Assembly: GCF_004331735.1 (NCBI RefSeq) | Contig: NZ_SJSO01000008.1 | Coordinates: 124,001 to 188,000, forward strand | Origin: Pedobacter psychrodurus | GTDB lineage: Bacteria; Bacteroidota; Bacteroidia; Sphingobacteriales; Sphingobacteriaceae | DNA length: 64,000 nt | Reading direction: 5' to 3' | Shown: piece after piece, positions 1-8,579 of the stretch | How the letters are laid out: each line of letters opens with the position of its first letter | Numbering within the stretch: position 1 is the first letter of the stretch | Notes under the pieces: model-generated | What the model was told of the DNA's origin: nothing | Databases searched by the model: none | The model's input: only the letters and a program-made list of their open reading frames with translations | Made by a program: the position numbers and the translations under genes

Positions 1-2
1 AT

Positions 3-374
3 AATTGGGGCTTAACGGCTAGTTATTCGGTAAAAGGTTATGCAGCACATAATCCTCAGGAAGATTTTGGTGTAATCTCTCCTACTGCTGCCATATCATC
101 TATCCCATACACCCCAAAAGAATCGATGAAGGTAATCAGACACCTTTACGAAAACCTAGGCGATAAAGTGTGGGGCAAATATGGCTTTTATGATGCCTTT
201 TCAGAGCAGGACAACTGGTATCCAAAAAGATATCTGGGGATCGACCAGGGACCAATAGTAGTAATGATCGAAAATTACCGTTCAGGGTTACTCTGGGAAC
301 TATTTATGAGGAATAAAGATGTTCAGAGCGGGTTAAACAAATTAGGCTTCGATTATCCAGCTTTAAAAAAATAA
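3..374 (+). CDS. Glucoamylase-like (PF10091/GH144-type) glycoside hydrolase, 5' end missing
   Basis: The open frame runs in from the left edge (first full codon at 3) and ends at TAA 372-374, so only about the last 123 residues are here. The piece begins NWGLTASYSVKGYAAHNP and carries PYTPKESM, FYDAFSEQDNWY and DQGPIVVMIENYRSG, which I recognise as the C-terminal half of PF10091 proteins. That family includes GH144 endo-beta-1,2-glucanases and secreted Bacteroidota enzymes named glucoamylase. An ATG at 126 is internal, not the start. The next gene begins one base after the stop, so the two are almost certainly cotranscribed. Substrate is not determinable from this fragment; beta-1,2-glucan is an inference from the family and the adjacent GH3. 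Confidence 0.85.
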   Translation, partial: NWGLTASYSVKGYAAHNPQEDFGVISPTAAISSIPYTPKESMKVIRHLYENLGDKVWGKYGFYDAFSEQDNWYPKRYLGIDQGPIVVMIENYRSGLLWELFMRNKDVQSGLNKLGFDYPALKK

Positions 375-375
375 A

Positions 376-2118
376 ATGAGAAGGCTAATTACAATAATAT
401 TTTTGGTCTGTACGGTTTCTGCATTGGCACAGAAACAAAAAACCTATTGCAACCCAATTAATGTTGATTATGGATATACACCCTTCGAATCTTTTACCGA
501 ATGGGGTAAACACCGCGCAACTGCCGATCCGGTGATTGTAAATTATAAGGGAGATTTCTATCTTTTTAGTACGAACCAGTGGGGTTATTGGCATAGTGCT
601 GATATGCTGAACTGGAAATTCCACGAAAGAAAATTTCTTCGCCCATGGAACAAAACAAAAGATGAATTATGTGCACCAGGCGTAGGCATTGTTGGCGATA
701 CCATGGTGGTTTTTGGAAGTACCTATACTAAAAACTTTACGTTGTGGGGAAGTACCGACCCCAAAGGGAACAAATGGTTTCCACTGGTCGATTCCCTAGA
801 AATTGGTGGCTGGGATCCGTCCTTTTTTACCGATGACGATGGCAAATTTTACATGTACAACGGAAGTAGCAATAACTACCCTATGTACGGCGTAGAATTA
901 GATCGTAAAACTTTTCAGCCTAAAGGCACCCGCACACCAATGTATTTGCTTCAAAGCTGGCGATATGGCTGGCAGCGTTTTGGTGAATACATGGACGATA
1001 CTTTTCTCGATCCTTTTTCCGAAGGCGCATGGATGACCAAACACAATGGCAAATATTACTTTCAATATGGAGCACCGGGAACCGAATTTAGCGGTTACTC
1101 TGATGGAGTGGTGGTTGGAACCAAACCTTTATTTTACGATAGTCCGTCTACCCCACAATCTGACCCTTTAAGCTATAAAGGCGGTGGATTTTCGCGGGGT
1201 GCAGGGCATGGCGCAACGTTTCAGGATAACAGTAAAAATTACTGGCACATTTCTACCAGCATTATTTGTGTAAAAAATACCTGGGAGCGCAGAATGGGTA
1301 TCTGGCCAACTGGTTTTGATAAGAACGATGTGATGTGGACGAATACCGCCTTTGGCGATTACCCACTCTATTTACCTTCCGAAAGAAAAGAAGGTGCTCC
1401 GGCTGGCCCAGGCTGGATGCTCATCAACTATAAAAAACCAGTAACTGTTTCTTCTACATTAGGAAGCTTTAATGCAAACAATGCCGTTGATGAAAGTATT
1501 AAAACCTATTGGAGTGCCAAAACCGCAAATAATGGCGAATGGATCCAGACCGATCTGGGTAGCCTCGCAACAGTGAACGCCATCCAGATTAACTATGCCG
1601 ATCAGGATGCCGAATTTATAGGTAAACAGACCGGGATTTATCATCAGTACAAAGTTCTATCCTCAACCGATGGAAAAAAGTGGACTAGCCTGGTTGATAA
1701 AAGCCAGAACAAAACCGATGTTCCGCATGACTACATCGAACTCCAAAAGCCAGTTAAAACAAGATTCATCAAAATGGTAAACATCCACATGCCTACAGGG
1801 AAATTCGCTATTAGCGGCTTACGTGTTTTCGGTAATGGAAACGGAGAAAAACCAACAAAAGTTAAAAACTTGATTGTACTGAGAACAGAAAAAGATAAAC
1901 GCAGCGCTTACATCAAATGGGAACCCGTTGATAATGCATTTGCCTATAATCTTTACTATGGTACAGCGCCAGATAAGCTATACAACTGCATCATGATCCA
2001 CGATTTTAACGAGTATTGGTTCAAAGCAATGGACAGCCAAAAAGCATACTATTTTGCTATTGAAGCGATAAATGAGAATGGGGTATCGGTAAAAACCGAA
2101 GTGAAGAAAGTTGAATAA
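376..2118 (+). CDS. Secreted GH43-like beta-propeller hydrolase with discoidin and FN3 domains
   Basis: 580 residues with a Sec signal peptide (cut near ALAQ, residue 19). Residues about 25-340 look like a five-bladed beta-propeller of the GH43 type: ATADPVIV puts an Asp (D51) at the usual catalytic-base place, and FSEGAWMTKHNGKYY near residue 215 offers the family-typical acid Glu. Residues about 345-490 resemble an F5/8 type C (discoidin, CBM32-like) module ending in ISGLRVFGN, and the last 90 residues resemble fibronectin type III. Such proteins cleave or bind plant or microbial glycans in the periplasm or at the surface. Start ATG follows the previous stop by one base. The propeller is divergent, so the exact GH family and the substrate are uncertain. 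Confidence 0.8.
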   Translation: MRRLITIIFLVCTVSALAQKQKTYCNPINVDYGYTPFESFTEWGKHRATADPVIVNYKGDFYLFSTNQWGYWHSADMLNWKFHERKFLRPWNKTKDELCAPGVGIVGDTMVVFGSTYTKNFTLWGSTDPKGNKWFPLVDSLEIGGWDPSFFTDDDGKFYMYNGSSNNYPMYGVELDRKTFQPKGTRTPMYLLQSWRYGWQRFGEYMDDTFLDPFSEGAWMTKHNGKYYFQYGAPGTEFSGYSDGVVVGTKPLFYDSPSTPQSDPLSYKGGGFSRGAGHGATFQDNSKNYWHISTSIICVKNTWERRMGIWPTGFDKNDVMWTNTAFGDYPLYLPSERKEGAPAGPGWMLINYKKPVTVSSTLGSFNANNAVDESIKTYWSAKTANNGEWIQTDLGSLATVNAIQINYADQDAEFIGKQTGIYHQYKVLSSTDGKKWTSLVDKSQNKTDVPHDYIELQKPVKTRFIKMVNIHMPTGKFAISGLRVFGNGNGEKPTKVKNLIVLRTEKDKRSAYIKWEPVDNAFAYNLYYGTAPDKLYNCIMIHDFNEYWFKAMDSQKAYYFAIEAINENGVSVKTEVKKVE

Positions 2119-2141
2119 TAAAAAAAAATAAAACACATATA

Positions 2142-4439
2142 ATGAAGAGAGCGAATATCCTGGTTGTTTTTTTAACCCTGCTTGTACTGAACGGATCAGC
2201 ACAAACCAAAAAACCTGTTTCGGCAGAAGATGTGAAGATGAATACCTTCATCAGCAAGCTCATGGCGAAAATGACCGTTGATGAAAAAATTGGTCAACTG
2301 AATTTGCCAAGTTCTGGCGATATCACCACCGGACAGGCCAATAGCAGCGACATTTCTAAAAAAATTAAAGACGGACAGGTTGGTGGTTTATTTAACATTA
2401 AAGGAGTAGATAAGATAAAAGCGGTTCAAAAGATTGCAGTAGAAAACAGTAGAATGAAAATTCCTTTGCTTTTTGGAATGGATGTGATCCACGGATACAA
2501 CACCGTTTTCCCCATTCCTTTAGGGATGAGTTGTGTATGGGACATGAATACTGTACAAAAATCGGCAAGGGTTGCTGCAATAGAAGCCAGTGCGAGTGGC
2601 ATTAACTGGACTTTCTCTCCTATGGTTGATATTTCAAGAGATCCGCGTTGGGGCCGCATCTCTGAGGGAAGTGGAGAGGATGCTTATTTAGGTTCGCAGA
2701 TCGCCGCAGCTATGGTAAAAGGCTATCAAGGTAAACTTCAGGCCAATAACGAAATTTTAGCCTGTGTAAAACACTATGCCCTTTATGGCGCTGCCGAAGC
2801 CGGTAGAGACTATAATACTACCGATATGAGCAAAGTGCGCATGTACAACGAATATTTCCCACCATACAAAGCCGCAGTTGATGCTGGTGCAGCCAGCATA
2901 ATGGCTTCTTTTAACGAGGTTGATGGCATTCCCGCAACTGGAAGTAAATGGTTAATGACTGATGTTTTACGCAAACAGTGGGGCTTTAAAGGTTTTGTGG
3001 TAACCGATTACACAGGTATTCCTGAAATGATTGCACACGGTATGGGCGATCTACAAACTGTTTCTGCCCTGGCTTTAAATGCTGGTATCGATATGGATAT
3101 GGTGGGCGAAGGCTTTTTAGGCACTTTAAAAAAATCATTGGCCGAGAAAAAAGTTGGCATAGCACAGATAGACAGGGCTTGCCGATTAGTACTTCAGGCC
3201 AAATACAAACTGGGTTTATTTACTGACCCCTATAAATTCTGTAACGCAGAAAGAGCAGAAAAAGAGGTTTTTAGTCCGGCTAACCGCCAGGTTGCACGCG
3301 AAATTGCTGCTGAAAGTTTTGTGCTATTGAAAAACAACAACAATGTACTTCCGTTAAAAAAATCAGGTACAATTGGTTTAATTGGTCCATTGGCCGATAA
3401 TACGGCCAACATGTACGGCACCTGGAGTGTTGCTGCCCTATTTGATAAATCGGTAACCGTGCTTCAGGGTTTAAAAAATGTACTGGGTGATAAAGCGAAG
3501 ATTTTAACCGCACGTGGTGCCAATTTTCTCGCTGATTCTACCATGGAACACCGTTATGTAAACATCCACAACCCGACATACAAACGCGACCCACGAACTG
3601 AGGCCGAAATGATTAAAGAAGCTTTAGAAGTTGCTAAAAAATCGGATGTTATTGTGGCTACCATCGGCGAGGGGTCTGAGTTTACAGGCGAAAGCAGCAG
3701 TGTAACCGATATCCAGATTCCCGAGACACAGAAAAACCTGTTAAAAGCTTTAGCTAAAACTGGCAAGCCAATAGTATTGGTGTTATTTACAGGCCGCCCG
3801 TTGGCATTGAATTGGGAACAGGAAAATATCCCCGCCATTTTAAATGTTTGGTTTCCCGGTAGTGAAGCAGGAAATGCAATTGCCGATGTGCTTTTTGGCG
3901 ATGTTAATCCTTCGGGTAAATTGAGTGCAACTTTCCCACAAAACGTGGGTCAGGTACCATTGTATTATGCACATAAAAATACTGGCCGCCCCTTGGCAGA
4001 AGGTAAATGGTTCGAAAAATTCCGTTCCAACTATTTAGACGTAAGCAACGATCCATTATATCCATTTGGTTTTGGCTTAAGCTATACATCATTTAATTAT
4101 AGTGATGTTAAACTGAGTTCAAATGCATTAACCAAAGGGAAATCGATCACAGCATCGGTTACTTTAAGCAATACAGGCAAATATGAGGGCAAAGAGGTTG
4201 TTCAATTATACATTCAAGATCTTGTTGGAAGCATTACCCGCCCGGTTAAAGAGCTAAAAGGCTTTCAAAAAGTGAATTTAAAAGCTGGAGAAAGTAAAAC
4301 CGTCACTTTTAATATTTCTGAAAACGATCTTAAATTTTACAATGCTGATCTAAAATTCGTAGCAGAACCCGGCGATTTCAAAGTATTTATTGGTACAAAT
4401 TCACGCGACGTAAAAGAAGCATCTTTTACGCTGAAATAA
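2142..4439 (+). CDS. bglX: Periplasmic beta-glucosidase BglX (GH3)
   Basis: 765 residues, the usual BglX length, with a Sec signal peptide (cut near GSAQ). The N-terminal TIM barrel carries KHYALYGAAEAGRDYN and the nucleophile motif VVTDYTG (D289). The second domain carries GEGSEFTGESS, whose Glu (E517) sits where the GH3 acid/base is expected. A C-terminal FN3-like domain closes the protein with GFGLSYTSFNYS. It should remove terminal beta-glucosyl units from oligosaccharides in the periplasm. Next to a PF10091/GH144-like enzyme, sophoro-oligosaccharides are a reasonable substrate guess, since that pairing is known in Bacteroidota; that is inference. It follows the GH43-like gene by 23 bases. 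Confidence 0.92.
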   Translation: MKRANILVVFLTLLVLNGSAQTKKPVSAEDVKMNTFISKLMAKMTVDEKIGQLNLPSSGDITTGQANSSDISKKIKDGQVGGLFNIKGVDKIKAVQKIAVENSRMKIPLLFGMDVIHGYNTVFPIPLGMSCVWDMNTVQKSARVAAIEASASGINWTFSPMVDISRDPRWGRISEGSGEDAYLGSQIAAAMVKGYQGKLQANNEILACVKHYALYGAAEAGRDYNTTDMSKVRMYNEYFPPYKAAVDAGAASIMASFNEVDGIPATGSKWLMTDVLRKQWGFKGFVVTDYTGIPEMIAHGMGDLQTVSALALNAGIDMDMVGEGFLGTLKKSLAEKKVGIAQIDRACRLVLQAKYKLGLFTDPYKFCNAERAEKEVFSPANRQVAREIAAESFVLLKNNNNVLPLKKSGTIGLIGPLADNTANMYGTWSVAALFDKSVTVLQGLKNVLGDKAKILTARGANFLADSTMEHRYVNIHNPTYKRDPRTEAEMIKEALEVAKKSDVIVATIGEGSEFTGESSSVTDIQIPETQKNLLKALAKTGKPIVLVLFTGRPLALNWEQENIPAILNVWFPGSEAGNAIADVLFGDVNPSGKLSATFPQNVGQVPLYYAHKNTGRPLAEGKWFEKFRSNYLDVSNDPLYPFGFGLSYTSFNYSDVKLSSNALTKGKSITASVTLSNTGKYEGKEVVQLYIQDLVGSITRPVKELKGFQKVNLKAGESKTVTFNISENDLKFYNADLKFVAEPGDFKVFIGTNSRDVKEASFTLK

Positions 4440-4460
4440 AGACAATTAGGTTTGGTTATG

Positions 4461-4500
4461 AACCCTGAGCTATTGTAAAATAGCCAGGGTTTTCTATTTT
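4461..4500 (+). terminator. Intrinsic terminator after bglX
   Basis: Inverted repeat AACCCTGAGCTATT (4461-4474), loop GTAA, then AATAGCCAGGGTT (4479-4491) followed by a T-rich run. The arms pair except for one bulged base. It overlaps the predicted promoter of the next gene. Confidence 0.75.
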
Positions 4501-4502
4501 TG
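4472..4502 (+). promoter_or_regulatory. Bacteroidota-type promoter of the esterase gene
   Basis: ATTG (4472-4475), 19 bases, then TATTTTTG (4495-4502), an exact TAnnTTTG -7 box. By the Bacteroides consensus geometry, transcription would start at about 4506, one base before the ATG at 4507, implying a leaderless message. No Shine-Dalgarno is present. Not tested experimentally. Confidence 0.55.
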
Positions 4503-4506
4503 TTAA

Positions 4507-5286
4507 ATGAAGAAGATTATTCTAACTATCTGCATTCTTTTTTCTGTACTCTTTTTAAACGCTCAAGACTTAAAAAAATACGACAGGGGAAGCTTTATAA
4601 AAGGAAAGGATTCTATTTACTATAGGATTTTATTTCCTGAGAATTTTAATCCCGACCAAAAATACCCGATCATCTTCTTCCTCCATGGAAGCGGCGAAAG
4701 AGGTAATGATAACGCTAGCCAACTGGTGCATGGTGGAAAATTGTTTTTAAAGAATGATTTACGCAAAAATTTCCCTGCTATTGTTGTTTTTCCACAATGC
4801 CCATCAAACGATTTTTGGGCGAATGCAAACTTTGAAAAAGATGCCAAAGGCAAAAGGAGAATAAGTTTTGTTGAGGGCGGTAAACCAACCAAAATTATGC
4901 ACGCCTTGCAGGGAATGGTTAAAAACTTCCTTAATAAACCTTACGTTAATAAAGAACAGGTGTATGTAGGCGGTTTATCTATGGGTGCAATGGGCACTTA
5001 CGAACTGCTAAGAAGAGAGCGCCGTAAATTTGCCGCAGCTATTGCCATCTGTGGTGGAGACAATACCAACAACATTAAAAAATATCAAAAAATACCCCTT
5101 TGGATTTTTCATGGTGCAAAAGATGATGTTGTTGATCCTGTATTTTCGATTGCCATTGCCGAACGTTTGAAAACTGTTGGCGATGAAGTAAAATTTACCC
5201 TGTATCCAAATGCAAACCACAATAGCTGGGATAGTGCATTTGCAGAACCAGAATTATTATCGTGGCTGTTTTCGCATAAGAAATAA
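4507..5286 (+). CDS. Secreted alpha/beta hydrolase (esterase/dienelactone hydrolase-like)
   Basis: 259 residues with a Sec signal peptide (cut near LNAQ). The fold is alpha/beta hydrolase: oxyanion region FFLHGSGERG, nucleophile elbow GGLSMGA (S158), likely acid in GAKDDVVDP (D206 or D207) and His in NANHNSW (H238). FPQCPSNDFWAN before the elbow is typical of the phospholipase/carboxylesterase-like enzymes often encoded in polysaccharide loci, where they remove acyl groups from glycans. It follows bglX but seems to have its own promoter. Substrate unknown. A related lipoprotein lies at the right edge (63343). Confidence 0.82.
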   Translation: MKKIILTICILFSVLFLNAQDLKKYDRGSFIKGKDSIYYRILFPENFNPDQKYPIIFFLHGSGERGNDNASQLVHGGKLFLKNDLRKNFPAIVVFPQCPSNDFWANANFEKDAKGKRRISFVEGGKPTKIMHALQGMVKNFLNKPYVNKEQVYVGGLSMGAMGTYELLRRERRKFAAAIAICGGDNTNNIKKYQKIPLWIFHGAKDDVVDPVFSIAIAERLKTVGDEVKFTLYPNANHNSWDSAFAEPELLSWLFSHKK

Positions 5287-5296
5287 TAGAACGGTC

Positions 5297-5374
5297 CGTC
5301 ATACTGAACTTTGTTTCAGTATCTATCTTGCAAGACCCTGAAATAAATCCGATAGCTATCGGATCAGGGTGACG
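5297..5374. repeat. Palindromic intergenic repeat, CGTCATaCTGAACT family
   Basis: Outer arms CGTCATACTGA (5297-5307) and TCAGGGTGACG (5364-5374) pair, and an inner palindrome CCGATAGCTATCGG lies at 5349-5362. A relative with CGTCATCCTGAACTTGTTTC sits at 41947-42008. The family is widespread between Bacteroidota genes as far as I recall. It may fold in the esterase transcript. Confidence 0.7.
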
Positions 5375-5394
5375 ATCAGAGATAAAAGAATTAG

Positions 5395-5622
5395 AAAAGC
5401 AGGATTCGGTATCCTATCCGCTCCGAAAGCCCTGCCGTCCACTTTATCCCGACTTTACGTCGGGATGCTCGCTTTTGTCAGGTTTAACTTACCCGGGTTA
5501 ACCTATTTATTAACCTAGACCCGACAAAATGGAAAGCCCGCAGGTTGAGGAACGATGCCGAGGACTTGAAGTGATGGCGGGACTGCTGTAACAGAAACGC
5601 AGTGGTCTTGCTCTTCAAAAAA
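5395..5622. repeat. Structured intergenic element, copy 1 of 3
   Basis: Most of a 400-base gap without a gene. It holds the hairpin ATCCCGACTTTACGTCGGGAT (arms 5444-5450 and 5458-5464), a GGTTTAACTTACCCGGGTTA near-palindrome, and a core at 5513-5622 with ATGGAAAGCCC, GAGGACTTG, GGCGGGAC and TTGCTCTTCAAA. The core words recur in the same order at 28671-28776 and 41528-41622. No ORF with coding character is present. Function unknown. Confidence 0.6.
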
Positions 5623-5633
5623 ACAAAAATTAC

Positions 5634-5665
5634 AAAAAAGGGCTTAAAGAAAAATCTTTAAGCCC
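5634..5665 (-). terminator. Intrinsic terminator of yebC
   Basis: Perfect 10-bp stem GGGCTTAAAG (5640-5649) and CTTTAAGCCC (5656-5665) with a six-base loop. Read on the minus strand it is followed by TTTTTT (5634-5639), about 20 bases after the yebC stop. Confidence 0.88.
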
Positions 5666-5686
5666 TTGTAAATTATTCAATTGCTA

Positions 5687-6415
5687 TTACTCAGCCATAT
5701 TATGGTAAACCGCCTGCACATCATCATCTTCCTCTAATTTGTCGATCAATTTCAAAACATCAGCAGCCTGCTCTTCAGTAACCTCGTGGTGAGATAAAGC
5801 AATGCGCTCTAACTTCGAGCTTTTTAATTCAATGCCTTTTTCTTCCAGTGCTTTCTGTAAAGAACCAAAGTTTTCAAAAGCACCCTGTGCAACGGCTATA
5901 TCATTTCCTTCTTCATCAGCCTCTACATAAAGTTCCTCTAAACCAGCATCGATTAATTCGAATTCCAATTCTTCAAGATCCAAGCCTTCGGTAGCTGCAA
6001 AACGAAAAATTGATTTACGGTTAAAAACAAAGTCTAACGATCCGGTTTTACCCAAAGAACCATCAGTTTTGTTAAAATAACTACGAACGTTTGCTACGGT
6101 ACGGTTGGTATTATCAGTAGCTGTTTCAATTAAAACGGCAACACCGTGTGGCGCATAACCTTCGTATACAATTTCTTCGTAGTTGGCCATCGATTTATCA
6201 GAAGCACGTTTAATTGCTGCCTCTACCCTATCTTTTGGCATATTTACCGCTTTTGCATTTTGCATAGCCGTACGTAAACGCGAGTTAGTTTCTGGATGAG
6301 GTCCGGATTCCTTCACTGCCATTACAATATCTTTACCAATACGCGTGAACTGGACCGCCATTTTGGCCCAACGCTTAAATTTTCTCTCTTTTCTAAATTC
6401 GAATGCTCTTCCCAT
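5687..6415 (-). CDS. yebC: YebC/PmpR-family protein
   Basis: 242 residues, standard family length. It starts MGRAFEFRKERKFKRWAKMA, the Bacteroidota form of the YebC N-terminus, and contains MPKDRVEAAIKRA, YEEIVYEGYAPHGVAVLIE and TDNTNRTVANVR, all family signatures, with an acidic C-terminal end. Members are cytoplasmic. They were long called transcriptional regulators; recent work links YebC proteins to translation of difficult peptide stretches, so the role here could be either. It is 74 bases downstream of tdh on the same strand and ends at a clear terminator. Confidence 0.95.
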   Translation of the reverse strand: MGRAFEFRKERKFKRWAKMAVQFTRIGKDIVMAVKESGPHPETNSRLRTAMQNAKAVNMPKDRVEAAIKRASDKSMANYEEIVYEGYAPHGVAVLIETATDNTNRTVANVRSYFNKTDGSLGKTGSLDFVFNRKSIFRFAATEGLDLEELEFELIDAGLEELYVEADEEGNDIAVAQGAFENFGSLQKALEEKGIELKSSKLERIALSHHEVTEEQAADVLKLIDKLEEDDDVQAVYHNMAE

Positions 6416-6489
6416 TTTTCGAGTATTGAGATATAAGATTTGAGATATGAGAGCTTATGCCTTCAACCTTCAAACCCTCTACCTTTATA

Positions 6490-7434
6490 TTATTTTTTTA
6501 AATTATTTAACATATCTGCTGTCAGTTTCGATAAATCGAACTCTGGTTTCCATCCCCAATCTTTTGCAGCATAGTTATCGTCGATAGAACGTGGCCAGCT
6601 ATTTGCAATTTGCTGACGAGGATCGTTAGCGGCGTAAGTTAATGTAAAATCTGGAATATGTTTTCTGATTTCGGCGGCTAAAACCTCTGGTGTAAAACTT
6701 ACCCCGCCAAAATTATAACTGCTACGCACCGAAATCTGATCAGCTGGTGCATCCATTAGTTCAATGGTTCCACGGATAGCATCGTCCATATACATCATTG
6801 GCAACTCCGTTTCTGCATTTAAGAAACTCTGGTAACTGCCTTTTTTCAACGCATCGTGAAAAATGTGGATCGCATAATCTGTTGTACCACCACCCGGAGC
6901 AGCTTTCCAGCTGATTAATCCTGGATAACGGATACTCCGCACATCCAATCCGTATTTTTGGTTATAATATTCGCACCAGCGCTCACCTGCCAGTTTACTA
7001 ATGCCGTAAACCGTATTCGGATCCATTACACAATATTGTGAGGTATTATCTTTTGGCGAATTTGGACCAAATACAGCGATAGAACTTGGCCAATATACTT
7101 TTGCTGTTTTATATTCTAAAGCTAAATCTAAAACATTCAATAAGCCGTTCATATTTAAATCCCAGGCCAATTTTGGATTTTGCTCTCCTGTAGCCGATAA
7201 TAAAGCCGCTAAAAGGTAAACCTGTGTTGGTTTGTATTTATGGAATATGCCATTGATCATTTCTTTATCCAGCACATTCACAAATTCAAACGGTGCAGAG
7301 TTTTTGATATCATAATCTGGCCTGCGGATATCGCATGCAACAACATGATCATCGCCATATATTTTACGTAACATGGTTACCAACTCGGTACCAATTTGCC
7401 CGTTAGAGCCTAAAACAACAATTTTTTCTTGCAT
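6490..7434 (-). CDS. tdh: L-threonine 3-dehydrogenase, SDR type
   Basis: Extended SDR of 314 residues when started at ATG 7434 (MQEKIVVLGSNGQIG). The frame can be extended to a TTG at 7455, but family members begin at the Rossmann motif. It has GSNGQIG for NAD binding and the YxxxK pair in VYGISKLAGE. The stretch YPGLISWKAAPGGGTTDYA followed by LPMMYMDDAIRGTIELM is characteristic of the epimerase-like threonine dehydrogenases known from Flavobacterium and other Bacteroidota. It would oxidise L-threonine to 2-amino-3-ketobutyrate. The usual partner, 2-amino-3-ketobutyrate CoA ligase, is not in this window. Confidence 0.85.
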   Translation of the reverse strand: MQEKIVVLGSNGQIGTELVTMLRKIYGDDHVVACDIRRPDYDIKNSAPFEFVNVLDKEMINGIFHKYKPTQVYLLAALLSATGEQNPKLAWDLNMNGLLNVLDLALEYKTAKVYWPSSIAVFGPNSPKDNTSQYCVMDPNTVYGISKLAGERWCEYYNQKYGLDVRSIRYPGLISWKAAPGGGTTDYAIHIFHDALKKGSYQSFLNAETELPMMYMDDAIRGTIELMDAPADQISVRSSYNFGGVSFTPEVLAAEIRKHIPDFTLTYAANDPRQQIANSWPRSIDDNYAAKDWGWKPEFDLSKLTADMLNNLKK

Positions 7435-7969
7435 AATTTTTTTGAGATTGAGCAAAGGTAAAAAAATGAGATAAAAGGCAATAAAATATTTATACTTAGT
7501 GTATAACTTCAGTTGTTATTATCAACATAATTATTAAATCATGTTAACTCAAATCTATAATCCTAAAACTTTCAACCTTCAATTTCTCCAGATATAAGCC
7601 CTTAATTTTAGCCATTTAAATATGCTGAGTTAAACACTTTAAAAGTGTATAACCAAAAGCTATAATTACTTCAAAAAAAATCTGCTATAGGCCGATTTTC
7701 TCCTTAAAAAATGTGCGTTTCGGAATTTATTAGTAAATAATACACTCACCTACACTAAATGTACTTTTTACACCAAGTTAAATCGATACAAAAACCTAAT
7801 CAGAACAGCAATAGAGCAATAAAAACATACTTATTTAGAATAATTATTCGGAGTAACAATCGCGTTGCGTATCAATAATTTAACTGTAAAAACTTAATCT
7901 TTCCGTTATATTTTTTCTAATATTACTAATTCAACACATATATAACCAATATATAAAATCATAAAGACG
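7435..7969. other. 535-bp divergent intergenic region between tdh and the sugar-oxidation cluster
   Basis: No ORF. It must hold promoters for both directions, but I find no exact TAnnTTTG box. Visible signals: imperfect palindrome TATACTTAGTGTATA (7491-7505), palindrome ACACTTTAAAAGTGT (7634-7648), and the 10-mer AGTGTATAAC in both (7498-7507 and 7644-7653). CTTAGTGTATA also occurs inverted upstream of eno. These are candidate regulator sites only. Confidence 0.45.
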
Positions 7970-8554
7970 ATGCACAGAAGAGAAGCACTCAAAAACGTTG
8001 CATTTTTGCTGGGAGGAGCAATCTCAGCAAGTACAATGGGCGTTTTATTTGAAAGTTTTACGCTCCCCGAAAACGAAAAAAACTTCGTCCTCTATTCGCT
8101 AGAAGACGAAAAGATTTTTGCTGAATTTGCTGATATTATTGTACCAACTACCAAATCATCTGCAGGAGCCAAAGCTGCAGGCTTAGGGAAGTTTATCCCG
8201 ATGATGATGAAAGATTGTTACCCTGCCACCATGCAAACCTCATTTGCGCAGGGATTTAAAGATCTTCAGACTAAATCAATGAAAGATTTTGGAAAAAGTT
8301 ATGTCACTTTAACACCAGCCGACCGTAAAAAATTAATGATCGATTTAAGGGCCATCGCGCTTGCACAAAAAGAAAGCAAATCGGAAGAAAACAAAGATTT
8401 AGCTTACTTTTTTATCACCGCAAGAGATTTAACCTTACTCGGTTATTATTCTTCAGAAATTGGTTGCACTAAAGCACGTGAATATGTGCTTATTCCGGGC
8501 CGATATGATGGCAATGCGCCATTAAAACCAGGTCAAAAATCTTGGGCAACCTAA
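7970..8554 (+). CDS. Gluconate 2-dehydrogenase subunit 3-like protein with Tat-type signal
   Basis: 194 residues. The N-terminus MHRREALKNVAFLLGGAIS reads as a twin-arginine signal. The body (FAEFADIIVPTTKSSAGAKAAGLGKFI) matches the gluconate 2-dehydrogenase subunit 3 family, small partners of membrane or periplasmic GMC dehydrogenases. In characterised systems this subunit carries the export signal and takes the signal-less GMC subunit through Tat with it. The GMC gene is 25 bases downstream and has no signal, which fits that role. It is the first gene of the proposed sugar-oxidation cluster. Confidence 0.88.
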   Translation: MHRREALKNVAFLLGGAISASTMGVLFESFTLPENEKNFVLYSLEDEKIFAEFADIIVPTTKSSAGAKAAGLGKFIPMMMKDCYPATMQTSFAQGFKDLQTKSMKDFGKSYVTLTPADRKKLMIDLRAIALAQKESKSEENKDLAYFFITARDLTLLGYYSSEIGCTKAREYVLIPGRYDGNAPLKPGQKSWAT

Positions 8555-8579
8555 TTTCTAACCACAACTACAAAACATC

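Noticed and set aside
7435-7455. TTG start extending tdh by seven residues
   Set aside because: ATG at 7434 begins right before the Rossmann motif as in related enzymes.
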